DNA of 64,000 bases from positions 62,001 through 126,000 of the forward strand of contig CALGPJ010000007.1 in assembly GCA_937960645.1 (NCBI GenBank), written 5' to 3'. Source of the DNA: an uncultured Spirochaetia bacterium (GTDB taxonomy: Bacteria; Spirochaetota; Spirochaetia; JABEVK01). Positions 45,478 through 55,695 of this stretch are shown here, in pieces. Within the stretch, counting starts at the first letter, position 1; each line of letters opens with the position of its first letter. The notes beneath the pieces are model-generated. The model was not told the origin of the DNA, searched no databases, and saw only the letters and a program-made list of their open reading frames with translations. The translations under genes and the position numbers were made by a program.

Positions 45478-46053
45478 ATGACGTCATTGCTCGTATTGGC
45501 CCATCCCGATGACCATAGCTTCAATGCGCAGATCCTTCAGAGAGTTCAGCAGAGCCTTAATCAGGAACGCTACCAAACCTGGGTTGCCGACCTTTACCGC
45601 ATGGGCTTCAATCCGGTTTTGAGTTTGGAAGAGATTCGATCCCATACAAGTTTTGACCCCATGATTCAGGACCTTAGTCGAAAGATCAAGGCGGCAAAAC
45701 TCCTGGTCTTTGTTTATCCCGATTGGTGGGGTGGGCCCCCTGCCATTTTGAAAGGCTTTCTGGATCGAATTTTTCGTCCCGGTGTTGCTTACGATTTTAT
45801 GGGTGATGAGGAGTCGGGCCGCGATCAGGTGCCGCTTTTCAACGATAAAGGCATCCTCGTGTTCAGCACGACAGACCGCGATAACGCAGGATATTCCGGG
45901 CGGGTCTGGCAAGAACAAATTTTGCCTTTTTGCGGTGCTAAATCGTTCCGATATCATGTCTTTCTCCGGGTGCGAGACAGTGATTATCGTGACCGTGTTA
46001 ATTGGCTAAACAGCATCCCGAAACTTGTCAAAGAAATTCTCGAACAACTTTGA
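45478..46053 (+). CDS. Flavodoxin-fold NAD(P)H oxidoreductase (NQO1/KefF-like)
   Basis: LVLAHPDDHSFNAQI; FVYPDWWGGPPAILKGFLDRIFRPGVAY. Confidence 0.9.
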   Translation: MTSLLVLAHPDDHSFNAQILQRVQQSLNQERYQTWVADLYRMGFNPVLSLEEIRSHTSFDPMIQDLSRKIKAAKLLVFVYPDWWGGPPAILKGFLDRIFRPGVAYDFMGDEESGRDQVPLFNDKGILVFSTTDRDNAGYSGRVWQEQILPFCGAKSFRYHVFLRVRDSDYRDRVNWLNSIPKLVKEILEQL

Positions 46054-46061
46054 AAAAAATC

Positions 46062-46088
46062 TCAAGTCCTCCTAAATACTGCCGTTGA
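46062..46088 (+). promoter_or_regulatory. Candidate sigma-28 (FliA) promoter of flaB
   Basis: TCAAGTCC-N11-GCCGTTGA against consensus TAAAGTTT-N11-GCCGATAA: exact N11 spacing, GCCG retained. Confidence 0.6.
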
Positions 46089-46166
46089 TATAAATGAGGC
46101 TCGAGTGATCGGGCCTTACCGGATGGGGGTCCGGAAAAAAATGTCATCGATTCAAGGAGGAACACG

Positions 46167-47027
46167 ATGATCATCAACCACAATCTGAGCGCCATGTTCG
46201 CTCAGCGTCAACTCAAGGTCACCAACGGTGACGTTACCAAGGACATGGAGAAACTCTCCAGTGGGTATAGGATCAACAGGGCGGGGGATGACGCGTCTGG
46301 TTTGGCCGTGTCGGAAAAAATGCGAAGTCAAATTCGCGGATTGAACCAAGCGAGCCGCAACGCCAGCGACGGTATCTCGTTCATTCAGACCAGCGAAGGT
46401 TATCTGCAATCCAGCCAGGACATCTTGCAGCGCCTGCGTGAATTGGCAGTCCAGGCCTCGAACGGTATTTATACTGCCGAAGACAGGATGCAAATTCAGG
46501 TCGAGGTCAGTCAGCTCGTCGACGAGATCGACCGCATCGCTAACCACGCCCAGTTCAACGGTCTCAACATGTTGACCGGCGCCTATGCCCGCGAAGAGGG
46601 AACCAACGTGGTAACGGCTTCGATGTGGTTCCACATTGGTGCCAACGTTGACCAGAGGATCCGTGTGTACATTGGTACCATGACCGCGGCAGCCTTGAAT
46701 ATCAAGGGGCTGACGGATGGCAAACTGATTTCCATGGAAACCCCCGACGAGGCCAACCGCAACATCATGATCATCGACGCCGCATTGCAGAAGATCTCGA
46801 AGCAGCGGGCCGACCTGGGTGCTTACCAGAACAGGTTGGAATACGCCGTCAAGGGTCTGGACATCGGTGCCGAGAACCTGCAGGCAGCGGAGAGCCGCAT
46901 CCGAGACGCGGATATGGCACGGCAGATGGTCGAGTACACCAAGAACCAGATTTTGGTCCAGAGTGGTACCGCCATGCTCGCTCAAGCCAATCAGCGCAGT
47001 CAAAGCGTTCTGCAGTTACTTCGGTAA
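46167..47027 (+). CDS. flaB: Periplasmic flagellar filament core protein (FlaB-type flagellin)
   Basis: [16 protein letters not shown]...[42 protein letters not shown]...[20 protein letters not shown]...[27 protein letters not shown]. Strong SD AAGGAGG. Confidence 0.97.
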   Translation: MIINHNLSAMFAQRQLKVTNGDVTKDMEKLSSGYRINRAGDDASGLAVSEKMRSQIRGLNQASRNASDGISFIQTSEGYLQSSQDILQRLRELAVQASNGIYTAEDRMQIQVEVSQLVDEIDRIANHAQFNGLNMLTGAYAREEGTNVVTASMWFHIGANVDQRIRVYIGTMTAAALNIKGLTDGKLISMETPDEANRNIMIIDAALQKISKQRADLGAYQNRLEYAVKGLDIGAENLQAAESRIRDADMARQMVEYTKNQILVQSGTAMLAQANQRSQSVLQLLR

Positions 47028-47048
47028 CAGGCAAAGGCTTCGTCCCAC

Positions 47049-47071
47049 GCCCCTGCAAAGGGGCTTTTTTT
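47049..47071 (+). terminator. Rho-independent terminator of flaB
   Basis: GCCCC-TGCAAA-GGGGC followed by TTTTTTT. Confidence 0.85.
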
Positions 47072-48638
47072 ATATTCCCATAATTCGTGCGTAGCTCAAC
47101 AGTGCATCGTTTTGAGTTTTTCCCGAGAGTAAATCGTTGGTCAGTACCTTGCCAAGCTGCACGCCCTCCTGGTCGAAACTGTTGATATTCCAGACAAACC
47201 CCTGAAACATGACCTTGTTTTCATAATGAGCAAGCAAGGCGCCCAGAGCCCTGGGAGTGAGCTGTGGGGCGTAAAGAAGACTGGAAGGCCGGTTGCCTTC
47301 GAAGTTTTTGTTGGGGTTGGCATCGTTCTTACCCATGGCGAAGGCGACGATTTGGGCCGCCAGGTTGGCCTTGAGTTTTGTCTGGCTGGTGGAGCCGTCG
47401 ATGGTGATGTCTTTCTCCTGCTGCGCCTTCAGGAAGCCCAGGAACTGGAGGGGGACGATGTCGGTTCCCTGGTGGAGGAGCTGATAAAAGCTGTGTTGAC
47501 CGTTAGTGCCCGGCTCTCCGAATATGACCGGCCCGGTGGCGTAGGCAAGCGGAGTTCCGAATCGGTTCACACTTTTTCCATTGGACTCCATGTCCAGTTG
47601 CTGAAGATGGGCCGGAAACCGTTGAAGTGCCTGCGAATAGGGAAGGATGGCCGTATAGGGAAGATTCAAACCATTACGCTCGAAGACACCGATGAGGGCA
47701 TCCAGTAAAGAGGCGTTCTTGAGGGGGTCTTTTTCCAGGGCCCGGAGATCGGCCTCGTGTGCTCCGGCCAGAAATTCCCTGACGACATCTACCCCCAGAG
47801 CCAGGCTGAGGATGGTAGTTCCCACGGCACTGGTCGAGCTGTAACGCCCACCGATGTAGTCATCGATGTAGAAGCTGGCGAGGTAGTTCGGATTGTTAGC
47901 CAGGGGACTGGTTTCACTGGTGACCGCGATCATGTGGTTGCTGGGGGCCAGGCCCTTTTCCTCGAGATAGGAGGCGACGAGTTTTTCGTTGGCGAGGGTT
48001 TCCTGCGTGACGCCGCTCTTACTGACCAAAATGAACAAGGTACGTTCCAAAGGAAGTTCCGTCAAAACAGCGAATGCGTCATCGGGGTCCACGTTGCTGA
48101 TGAAGTGGGCTTTGAGTTTCAGTCCTCCCCTGTGAGCACGAACATAATTTTCCAGGGCGAGGTACAGGGCCCTCGGGCCTAGGTCCGAGCCACCGATTCC
48201 GATCTGGACCACATGGTCGAACCGCTTTTCCGAATGAACTTTTTCGGCAAACTCGAAAATGGCATCGAGTTGTCCCTGATAAAAATGACGGAGGTTTTTG
48301 CCCTGGTGGATCACATCGGGCCCCAGCTGCCCTCGGGTGAGATGATGGAGTACCATCCTTTTCTCTCCGGTGTTGATCACTTCTCCGGCAAGAACACTTT
48401 CGTACTTGAATACGAGCTGCTGTTCTGTGGCCAGTTCCTGCAGAACATGGAGAACGTCGTCATCGACCAGTTTTGCCGCGTAATTGTAAGTCCAATCCGC
48501 CGCGGTGGTTACCTGGTACTCCCGAATTCGCCGCTCGTTTAACGTGCTGGCGAGCGAAACGACACCATGGTATTTCAACCATTTTAAGATCTTGATTCCC
48601 GCCCGGGTCGAATCGAGGTTTTGCCAGTTCAAGCTCAT
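47070..48638 (-). CDS. pgi: Glucose-6-phosphate isomerase
   Basis: IGIGGSDLGPRALYLAL; FILVSKSGVTQETLANEKL; IDDYIGGRYSSTSAVG; FGEPGTNGQHSFYQLLHQGTD. Confidence 0.95.
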   Translation of the reverse strand: MSLNWQNLDSTRAGIKILKWLKYHGVVSLASTLNERRIREYQVTTAADWTYNYAAKLVDDDVLHVLQELATEQQLVFKYESVLAGEVINTGEKRMVLHHLTRGQLGPDVIHQGKNLRHFYQGQLDAIFEFAEKVHSEKRFDHVVQIGIGGSDLGPRALYLALENYVRAHRGGLKLKAHFISNVDPDDAFAVLTELPLERTLFILVSKSGVTQETLANEKLVASYLEEKGLAPSNHMIAVTSETSPLANNPNYLASFYIDDYIGGRYSSTSAVGTTILSLALGVDVVREFLAGAHEADLRALEKDPLKNASLLDALIGVFERNGLNLPYTAILPYSQALQRFPAHLQQLDMESNGKSVNRFGTPLAYATGPVIFGEPGTNGQHSFYQLLHQGTDIVPLQFLGFLKAQQEKDITIDGSTSQTKLKANLAAQIVAFAMGKNDANPNKNFEGNRPSSLLYAPQLTPRALGALLAHYENKVMFQGFVWNINSFDQEGVQLGKVLTNDLLSGKTQNDALLSYARIMGI

Positions 48639-48680
48639 GGATACCCCCTGAGCTTACAATAAAAAAGAACGTCTCCTCTT

Positions 48681-49613
48681 TCAAGACCTGATCGGCATCA
48701 TTAACGCTTTGAGAAGGGCTTGAAGGGTTTCTGGATCGAGGTTTCCGGTGGGGGGCTGTCCCGATCTTTGCTGAAATCGCCGCAATCCGAGGTTCACCTT
48801 TCCCTGTTGATTCACCCCGTCAACACCGTCCTCACCGAGGTCTTCCCCACCGGCTATCAGGAGGAGCTGAATCAGGGCGATGGCGGGCCGCGGTCTGGTG
48901 CTGGATTCGATCCGTCCACCAGAGTTGATTAGGGATCGCAGATCATTCATGAGGACCTCCGTCGAATACAGGAGGGACGGGTACTGCCCCCGAGCGCCGC
49001 CGGAGGTTTGGATGCCCACCTGCCCCAGACGTCGTTGAAGGTCCTCCAGGGTGTAAGTCCGAGGTGGAGGTGGAGTCGAGGTCGGATCGGCTGTGGGGGA
49101 TGTTTCGCGCGACGGGGAGTCGACGCGCTGGGCCGGTGGTGGGATCGGCGACACAACCCGGGAGTTGTTTTCTGGTGGCCGATCGAGGCCCGATTCTTGT
49201 CGATTCGAAGAGGAGGGAGCACCGATCAGGGGATTCTGCCGTCGATACATCCGGTGAGACGGGGGTGTCGGTTCGGCTAAAAACCGATCATCGGTACGCT
49301 GGATTGTTGAGGAAAATCGTTCATCCTGGGAGGGGAGATAAAAATCCGGGATGAGTCGACGCCGTTCTTTCAAAATATCCCTGACGATGCGTTCAGCGTC
49401 CTGCGTCGAATAGATACCTTCGATAATTCCCCGATAGATGTTCGTGGCGTTTTGATGGCCCAGCGCCTCTTCGAAATCGCGACTTCCCGGGGGACCGAAA
49501 TAGCGGTAAAGACTGTTCAAGTATTTTTCCGCTTCGATTTCTCGATCGAGAGGGAGCTGCGCATGGCTCGGCAGATTGACCAAGAGAATCAGGCACACGA
49601 AAACTGGGAACAT
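48681..49613 (-). CDS. Secreted protein, Pro/Ser-rich linker and C-terminal peptidoglycan-binding-like domain
   Basis: Signal peptide MFPVFVCLILLVNLPSHA; linker PSSSNRQESG...STPPPPRTY; C terminus KVNLGLRRFQQRSGQPPTGNLDPETLQALLKAL resembles PG_binding_1. Confidence 0.75.
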   Translation of the reverse strand: MFPVFVCLILLVNLPSHAQLPLDREIEAEKYLNSLYRYFGPPGSRDFEEALGHQNATNIYRGIIEGIYSTQDAERIVRDILKERRRLIPDFYLPSQDERFSSTIQRTDDRFLAEPTPPSHRMYRRQNPLIGAPSSSNRQESGLDRPPENNSRVVSPIPPPAQRVDSPSRETSPTADPTSTPPPPRTYTLEDLQRRLGQVGIQTSGGARGQYPSLLYSTEVLMNDLRSLINSGGRIESSTRPRPAIALIQLLLIAGGEDLGEDGVDGVNQQGKVNLGLRRFQQRSGQPPTGNLDPETLQALLKALMMPIRS

Positions 49614-49695
49614 CTCTTATATCTTCGACACCGTCACGAACTTTCTCAAGGTGACAAGGCGGGGTCATTATGATACCTTGGCCGGTGGAGGAAGG

Positions 49696-52647
49696 ATGCG
49701 CATCGAGGTTTATCACCGATCGGTGGAGGACGATCCACGAACTCTCGCAGCAAAAAAGAGGCTCGGATCTCTCGTCTCCTGCAAACGCCTGGTTATTGCC
49801 GACGTTTTTCTTGTGGAGGGTCTCGAGTCGTCCGAGGAAGAAGGGCTGCGGCGAGTCTTTCACGATCCTATTACGCAACGATTGTTTTTCGGTTCCGCCT
49901 GTCACCACATTTTGCCCGATTGGAATCTCGCTTTCGAAATATCTTACAAGGCCGGGGTGACAGACACCCTGGCCTTGACCGTGGAAAAGGCCCTTCGGTT
50001 GGCCTTCCCCGACCAAGCCGAAAAACTCCAAGTACAAACGGCGACATTGTACGTTCTGGAAAGTCACCCGATAGAAATGGATCGCCAGGCGGTTTCCCGT
50101 CAATTTTACAATCCGCTCATACAGGACGTCATTTTTTATGAGGCGGGGCGAAATCCTTCCTGGCGTCTTGCGCCCAATCCGCCTCGGGTGTTCCAGACCC
50201 CACAGCCAGACATCATCCCCATCCTCGATCTAACCCGGGAACAGTTGGTGGAGTTGAGTCAACGGCGCCTTTTGGCCCTCACTGCCGATGAGATGCGGGT
50301 GATTCAGGAGTACTATTCCCAACCGGATATCCAGGCAAAAAGAAAAAGCGCCGGCATGGATGTCAACCCCACCGATGTGGAACTCGAAATGCTGGCCCAA
50401 TCCTGGAGCGAACACTGCAAACACAAAATTTTTCAGGCCAGGATTCATTACGACGACGGTTCCGGCATGGTTCGGGAAATCGATTCACTGTTCAAAACTT
50501 ACATCCAGAAGGTAACCGCGGAACTCGAGCCCGACAAACCTTTCCTGCGTTCCGTGTTTCGCGACAACAGCGGGGTCATCGCTTTGGATGACGACACCCT
50601 CGTATGCTTCAAAGTGGAAACGCACAATTCCCCTTCGGCCCTGGACCCCTATGGCGGGGCAATGACCGGTATCGTCGGGGTAAACCGGGACATCCTGGGT
50701 ACGGGGCTGGGAGCGAAACCCATCTGGAATACCGACGTCCTGTGTTTTGCGCCTCCGGATACTCCCGCCAGTCGAGTCCCGACGGGGCTACTCCCCCCAT
50801 CCCGAATCCTGGAAGGGGTGCATCGGGGTATCGTGGAGGGAGGGAATCACTCGGGTATCCCCACCGTTGCCGGGGCCTTTTTGTTCGATGAATCCTACAT
50901 CGGAAAGCCTCTGGTGTTTTGCGGAACCGGTGGACTATTGCCGGCAACGATCGATGGCCGGCCGGCTTATCAAAAAAAAGTGAACCCGGGCAGTTATGCG
51001 GTGGTTTGTGGCGGACGGGTGGGGAAGGACGGCATTCACGGGGCCACCTTTTCCAGTTTGGCCCTCGACGAAACCAGCCCCACCTCGGCTGTCCAAATCG
51101 GGGACCCGATCATCCAAAAGATCATGACGGATTTCCTGCTCGAGGCACGGGACCTCGGGCTTTACGAAGCCCTGACCGATAACGGTGCCGGCGGACTCTC
51201 GAGTAGCCTGGGAGAGATGGCCCAGGACAGCGGCGGCTTGCGCATCGATCTGGACGCCTGCCCCTTGAAATATCCGGGTCTGGCAGCCTGGGAGATTTGG
51301 GTGAGCGAGTCCCAGGAGCGGATGAGCCTCTCCGTACCTCCCCAGCATTGGCCGGCCCTGGAAGAATTGGCGCGGCGTCGCGGGGTGGAGATCGCCCGTC
51401 TGGGGGAGTTTACCGACAGCGGATGGATCGAGATCTTTCATGGCGGACACAGGGTGGGCCTCCTTTCGATGGATTTTGTCCACCACGGCCTGCCTCAGAT
51501 GAATCTGGTGGCGGTTTGGAGTCCCGCAAAGCAGGATCGCGTCCCTCTGGAGGTCGAGGACCTTTGGGGTCTTTTGCTCGCCATCCTCGCCGAACCCAAC
51601 GTGGCCTCCAAGGAGGAGCTTGTGCGTCAATATGATCACGAGGTCCAGGGCCGCAGCTACACCAAACCCCAGAGCGGCCTTCATCAGGACGGGCCCTCGG
51701 ATGGGGCCGTCCTTCGGTTACATCCGGGTTCCCCCCTGGGAATCACGGTCACGCATGGCATCTGTCCGAGGGTAGGGGATGCCGACACTCGGGCCATGGC
51801 AGCCTGCGCGGTGGACGAGGCCTACCGGGCCCACATCGCCCTGGGGGGTGACCCCGATCATGCCGCCATTCTGGACAACTTCTGTTGGCCGGACCCTGTT
51901 CAAGGGCCGAAGACCCCGGACGGCCCGCACAAACTGGCCCAGCTGGTGCGCGCCTGCGAGGGACTGAAAGAAGCGGCCCTGGCCTACCGGCTGCCCATCA
52001 TTTCGGGAAAGGACAGCATGAAAAACGATGCCTGGGCCGAGGGCCGCAAGATCAGCGTTCGGCCCACCCTGTTGATTTCCCTCGTGGGCCGTGCCGAAGT
52101 ATCAAAAGACCTGCCGGACACCGATTTCCTAAAGGCCGGCGATTGGATCGTGCTGCTCGGCCGTACCCGGCGGCACCTTGCGGGATCCATGGTAGAACGT
52201 GTCCTGGGCAAGAAATTGGAGGGAATACCCTATCCCGACTTTCAAATCGCCCGTGACCTCTACCATCGCGTCCACCGGGGTATCCGGGAAGGCCTCTTTT
52301 GCAGTGTTCACGACCTGAGCGATGGCGGATTGGCAATCGCCCTGGCCGAGTCCTGCCTGGGAGGGCGCCTGGGGGCGGAAATCGACCTCCGGGGACTGTG
52401 CCCATCGAGTGGACTCAGTCCCGCCGAGGTGCTGTTCAGCGAAACCCCCTCGCGTTTTCTGGTGAGCGTGCGTTCGGAAGACAGACCGAGGCTGGAGGAA
52501 TTGTTCGGCAAGGAGGATTACGCGTTCCTTGGGGTCACCACCGTCCAGCCGTTGATCAGCATCCATGCCGAGGGTGTCCCAATTCTGAAGTGTTCTCTGG
52601 ATGAGATCCTCGCTGCCTGGAAGTCCTGGGAAGGGAGGTGGTCGTGA
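49696..52647 (+). CDS. purL: Phosphoribosylformylglycinamidine synthase, large synthetase subunit
   Basis: MDVNPTDVELEMLAQSWSEHCKHKIF; FKVETHNSPSALDPYGGAMTGIVGVNRD; GIHGATFSS; PurS-like N-terminal region. Start ATG 49696 after GGAGGAAGG. Confidence 0.95.
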   Translation: MRIEVYHRSVEDDPRTLAAKKRLGSLVSCKRLVIADVFLVEGLESSEEEGLRRVFHDPITQRLFFGSACHHILPDWNLAFEISYKAGVTDTLALTVEKALRLAFPDQAEKLQVQTATLYVLESHPIEMDRQAVSRQFYNPLIQDVIFYEAGRNPSWRLAPNPPRVFQTPQPDIIPILDLTREQLVELSQRRLLALTADEMRVIQEYYSQPDIQAKRKSAGMDVNPTDVELEMLAQSWSEHCKHKIFQARIHYDDGSGMVREIDSLFKTYIQKVTAELEPDKPFLRSVFRDNSGVIALDDDTLVCFKVETHNSPSALDPYGGAMTGIVGVNRDILGTGLGAKPIWNTDVLCFAPPDTPASRVPTGLLPPSRILEGVHRGIVEGGNHSGIPTVAGAFLFDESYIGKPLVFCGTGGLLPATIDGRPAYQKKVNPGSYAVVCGGRVGKDGIHGATFSSLALDETSPTSAVQIGDPIIQKIMTDFLLEARDLGLYEALTDNGAGGLSSSLGEMAQDSGGLRIDLDACPLKYPGLAAWEIWVSESQERMSLSVPPQHWPALEELARRRGVEIARLGEFTDSGWIEIFHGGHRVGLLSMDFVHHGLPQMNLVAVWSPAKQDRVPLEVEDLWGLLLAILAEPNVASKEELVRQYDHEVQGRSYTKPQSGLHQDGPSDGAVLRLHPGSPLGITVTHGICPRVGDADTRAMAACAVDEAYRAHIALGGDPDHAAILDNFCWPDPVQGPKTPDGPHKLAQLVRACEGLKEAALAYRLPIISGKDSMKNDAWAEGRKISVRPTLLISLVGRAEVSKDLPDTDFLKAGDWIVLLGRTRRHLAGSMVERVLGKKLEGIPYPDFQIARDLYHRVHRGIREGLFCSVHDLSDGGLAIALAESCLGGRLGAEIDLRGLCPSSGLSPAEVLFSETPSRFLVSVRSEDRPRLEELFGKEDYAFLGVTTVQPLISIHAEGVPILKCSLDEILAAWKSWEGRWS

Positions 52648-53387
52648 ACACGGTCCGCACCGCCATCCTCTATGGTCAAGGGATCAATGCAGACGTGGAA
52701 TTAGGCTGGGCCTTCGAGATGGCAGGGGCTCAGACAGATCGCCTTCATGTCCTGGATCTTTTAGCCCAACCTTCTCAACTAAAAAATTACCATATACTAG
52801 CCTTCCCTGGGGGTTTCAGCTTTGGCGACCATTTAGGGTCCGGCAGGGTTATGGCCCTGGAGCTTGAAGGACTCACCGATTTATTGCTACGATTCCTGGA
52901 AACGGGGTTGATTCTCGGGATATGCAACGGCTTTCAGGTTTTGGTAAAAATGGGACTTCTCCCCATGACCGGGGAAATGCCCAGGATAGAAGCGAGCCTC
53001 GATATCAACAGCCATGGCCGATTTGTCGACCGTTGGGTACCCGTCCACTCCGAAACAGGCAGCCCCTGTATCTGGACCCGGGGATTGAAAACCATGGATC
53101 TGCCGGTTCGCCATGGCGAGGGGCGCTTCGTCGCCGATTCCTCGGTCCTGGACAAACTCGAGCGGCAGGGGCAGATCGCCCTGCGTTATGAGGGTGGACA
53201 CAACCCCAACGGTTCCCTGGCGGATATCGCGGGGGTTTGTGATCCCAGCGGCAGGGTATTCGGGCTGATGCCCCATCCGGAGGCTTTTTTGGAAAAAAGC
53301 CAACATCCCCTTAGGAGGCGAATCGGGGACGATGTGACGGGGCTGCAATTTTTTCAAAACGCCGTGCAATTCTTGCGTACTTCCTAA
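52638..53387 (+). CDS. purQ: Phosphoribosylformylglycinamidine synthase, glutaminase subunit
   Basis: LAFPGGFSFGDHLGSGRVMALE; LILGICNGFQVLVKMGLL; GLMPHPEAF. Confidence 0.94.
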   Translation: MVVNTVRTAILYGQGINADVELGWAFEMAGAQTDRLHVLDLLAQPSQLKNYHILAFPGGFSFGDHLGSGRVMALELEGLTDLLLRFLETGLILGICNGFQVLVKMGLLPMTGEMPRIEASLDINSHGRFVDRWVPVHSETGSPCIWTRGLKTMDLPVRHGEGRFVADSSVLDKLERQGQIALRYEGGHNPNGSLADIAGVCDPSGRVFGLMPHPEAFLEKSQHPLRRRIGDDVTGLQFFQNAVQFLRTS

Positions 53388-53399
53388 CAAGGGTTCATA

Positions 53400-54440
53400 A
53401 TGGTAAATGTGTCGATCAAGGCAGTCAGCAGGGAGGATTTGGAGCGTGAGATCTTCGATCTTAAAAACCTGCTCACCATTTCCAAGAGTCTAAACTCAAC
53501 GCTAGATTACAATATTCTGACGGACAGCATCCTTTACACCTGCCTTGGTTCCCTTACCGTGGTCAGGGCCGGTTTCCTTTCGAAAAAAAGCATCGACTCG
53601 AACGAATTTTCCCTTCATCGTAACTATCTGGGCTTCGAATTGGACCACAATCAGGACTATGGCATTCCGGAAAAGGACCCCTTGATCGACTACTTCGCCC
53701 GAAACACGCGCTGTCATTCCCTGGAAATGTTGCGCGAAATCTCCGCTGAGTCCCAATTCGATCTGAGGGCCCTCGAAAGACTTTGCCCTAAAATCATCGT
53801 TCCCATGAAAGCCAAGGGACAGATCAACGGAATTCTGGTTCTTGGCGAAAAGATCGACGGTAGCGATTTTACCCACCGTGACCGCGACTACCTGGAAAAC
53901 ATCGCCAACTTTGCCGCCATTGCCATTCACAACGCCTTCCTTTTCGAAATGACCACAACCGACATGATGACCAAGCTGAAGATGAAACATTTCTTCATGA
54001 ATTCTCTCAAGGAAAAGATGGAACTCAACAAGACAGGGGATTTGAGCATCGTCATGCTCGACATCGACCATTTCAAAGTCTTGAACGATACCTACGGCCA
54101 TCTAACCGGCGATGAGGTCCTGAAACAGGTTGCCCGTGTCATTCAGGATACAGTCCGACAGGTGGATATTGCGGCACGTTATGGGGGAGAGGAATTCATC
54201 CTACTTTTGCCCGATGCCAACATCAGTTTGGCAAAAATCGTGGCCGAACGTATCCGCCGGAATATCGCCGAACATCCCACGGTGATCGATGGGGTCAAAT
54301 ACCCGGTAACAGTGAGCCTGGGGGTTGCCCAGTACGATCCCCAGCGCGATTTGACCGAGCGGCACTTCGTGGAGAGGGCCGACCAGGCTCTTTACCGGTC
54401 CAAAGAACATGGTCGCAATCAGACGAGCGTGGCCCCGTGA
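53400..54440 (+). CDS. GAF-domain diguanylate cyclase
   Basis: GAF-like N terminus; LDIDHFKVLNDTYGHLTGDEVLKQVA...ARYGGEEFILLLPDA (intact GGEEF). Confidence 0.92.
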   Translation: MVNVSIKAVSREDLEREIFDLKNLLTISKSLNSTLDYNILTDSILYTCLGSLTVVRAGFLSKKSIDSNEFSLHRNYLGFELDHNQDYGIPEKDPLIDYFARNTRCHSLEMLREISAESQFDLRALERLCPKIIVPMKAKGQINGILVLGEKIDGSDFTHRDRDYLENIANFAAIAIHNAFLFEMTTTDMMTKLKMKHFFMNSLKEKMELNKTGDLSIVMLDIDHFKVLNDTYGHLTGDEVLKQVARVIQDTVRQVDIAARYGGEEFILLLPDANISLAKIVAERIRRNIAEHPTVIDGVKYPVTVSLGVAQYDPQRDLTERHFVERADQALYRSKEHGRNQTSVAP

Positions 54441-55669
54441 GCGAATCACCCTCCCTGGACCTTCATCGACAGTTAAAAGGTAAGCTGCGGATTCAGGCTG
54501 CCCGTCCGCTAAAAAATCTCGAGGATCTGGCCTTGCTGTACACCCCAGGGGTTGCGGACGCCTGCAGCGCCATCGTGCGCGACCCTGCCGAGGTTTGGGA
54601 GCTCACCGGGCGCGGCAACCTGGTGGCCATTGTGAGCGATGGAAGCGCCGTATTGGGCCTGGGAAACATCGGGCCTCTGGCAGGACTGCCGGTCATGGAG
54701 GGCAAGGCCCTGCTGTTTCGGGAATTTGCCCAGATCGATGCCGTTCCACTGGTTCTGAATACCCAGGATGTGGAAGAAATCTGCCGGGTAGTCGAATGCC
54801 TGGCGCCGAGTTTTGGCGGGATCAATCTGGAGGACATCGCCGCCCCAAGGTGTTTCGAGATCGAGGAAAAACTTCAGAGCAAAATCGACATTCCTGTTTT
54901 TCACGACGACCAGCACGGTACAGCCGTGGTCGTCCTGGCGGCCCTCTTCAATGTGACACGGTGCTTTCAGCGATCAGAAAAAGAACTCAGGATCGTCGTC
55001 AACGGTGCGGGTGCGGCGGGCAGTGCCATCACCCGCCTTCTTCTTGCCAGCGGCTTCTCGAACATCACCGTCTGTGACCGGCAAGGCATCCTGGGTACGG
55101 ACTACATCCACCGTGGCGATCATTTCGGGGAGCTTGCCAGACTCACCCGCCCCCAACCCGAACGCGGCAATCTCGCTCAAGCCTTGGAGGGGGCCAACGT
55201 GTTCATCGGTGTCAGCGCTCCCGGAGTATTGAATTCCGAAATGGTCAGGACGATGCACCGCGAGTCGGCGGTTTTTGCCCTGGCCAACCCGGTCCCCGAG
55301 ATCTCTCCCGAGGAGCTGCTTTCTACCGAGGTCAGACTTTCGGCTTTCGGAAAATCCGGTTCCAAAAATCAAATCAACAACGTGCTCGCCTTTCCGGGCA
55401 TTTTTCGGGGTGTCCTGGATGTTCGGGCTTCGAAGATCACGCAGGAAATGAAAATTGACGCCGCCCGGGCGCTTTCACAACTGGTGAGCGATCGGCAGAT
55501 CGAAGATAATATCATCATTCCGAGCCCCTTCGATCCTCGGGTCGTGCCCGCGGTTGCTTTCGCTGTTGCCGCAGCCGCTGAAAAGCAGAACCCAACCCAC
55601 GGTTCTCGGAACCTCCAAAAATACCACAGGGAACTTTGCAGCAAATTCGCACCATTTGAAATTTTGTGA
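54437..55669 (+). CDS. NAD(P)-dependent malic enzyme
   Basis: LALLYTPGVADAC; NIGPLAGLPVMEGKALLFREFAQIDAVPL; VFHDDQHGTAVVVLAAL; NGAGAAGSAITRLLL. Confidence 0.94.
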   Translation: MSESPSLDLHRQLKGKLRIQAARPLKNLEDLALLYTPGVADACSAIVRDPAEVWELTGRGNLVAIVSDGSAVLGLGNIGPLAGLPVMEGKALLFREFAQIDAVPLVLNTQDVEEICRVVECLAPSFGGINLEDIAAPRCFEIEEKLQSKIDIPVFHDDQHGTAVVVLAALFNVTRCFQRSEKELRIVVNGAGAAGSAITRLLLASGFSNITVCDRQGILGTDYIHRGDHFGELARLTRPQPERGNLAQALEGANVFIGVSAPGVLNSEMVRTMHRESAVFALANPVPEISPEELLSTEVRLSAFGKSGSKNQINNVLAFPGIFRGVLDVRASKITQEMKIDAARALSQLVSDRQIEDNIIIPSPFDPRVVPAVAFAVAAAAEKQNPTHGSRNLQKYHRELCSKFAPFEIL

Positions 55670-55695
55670 GAATTAGATTAGATTGGTAGGGAAAT

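Noticed and set aside
46152-47003. 283-aa minus-strand ORF opposite flaB
   Set aside because: Mirror of flagellin codon usage; flaB has promoter, SD and terminator on the plus strand.
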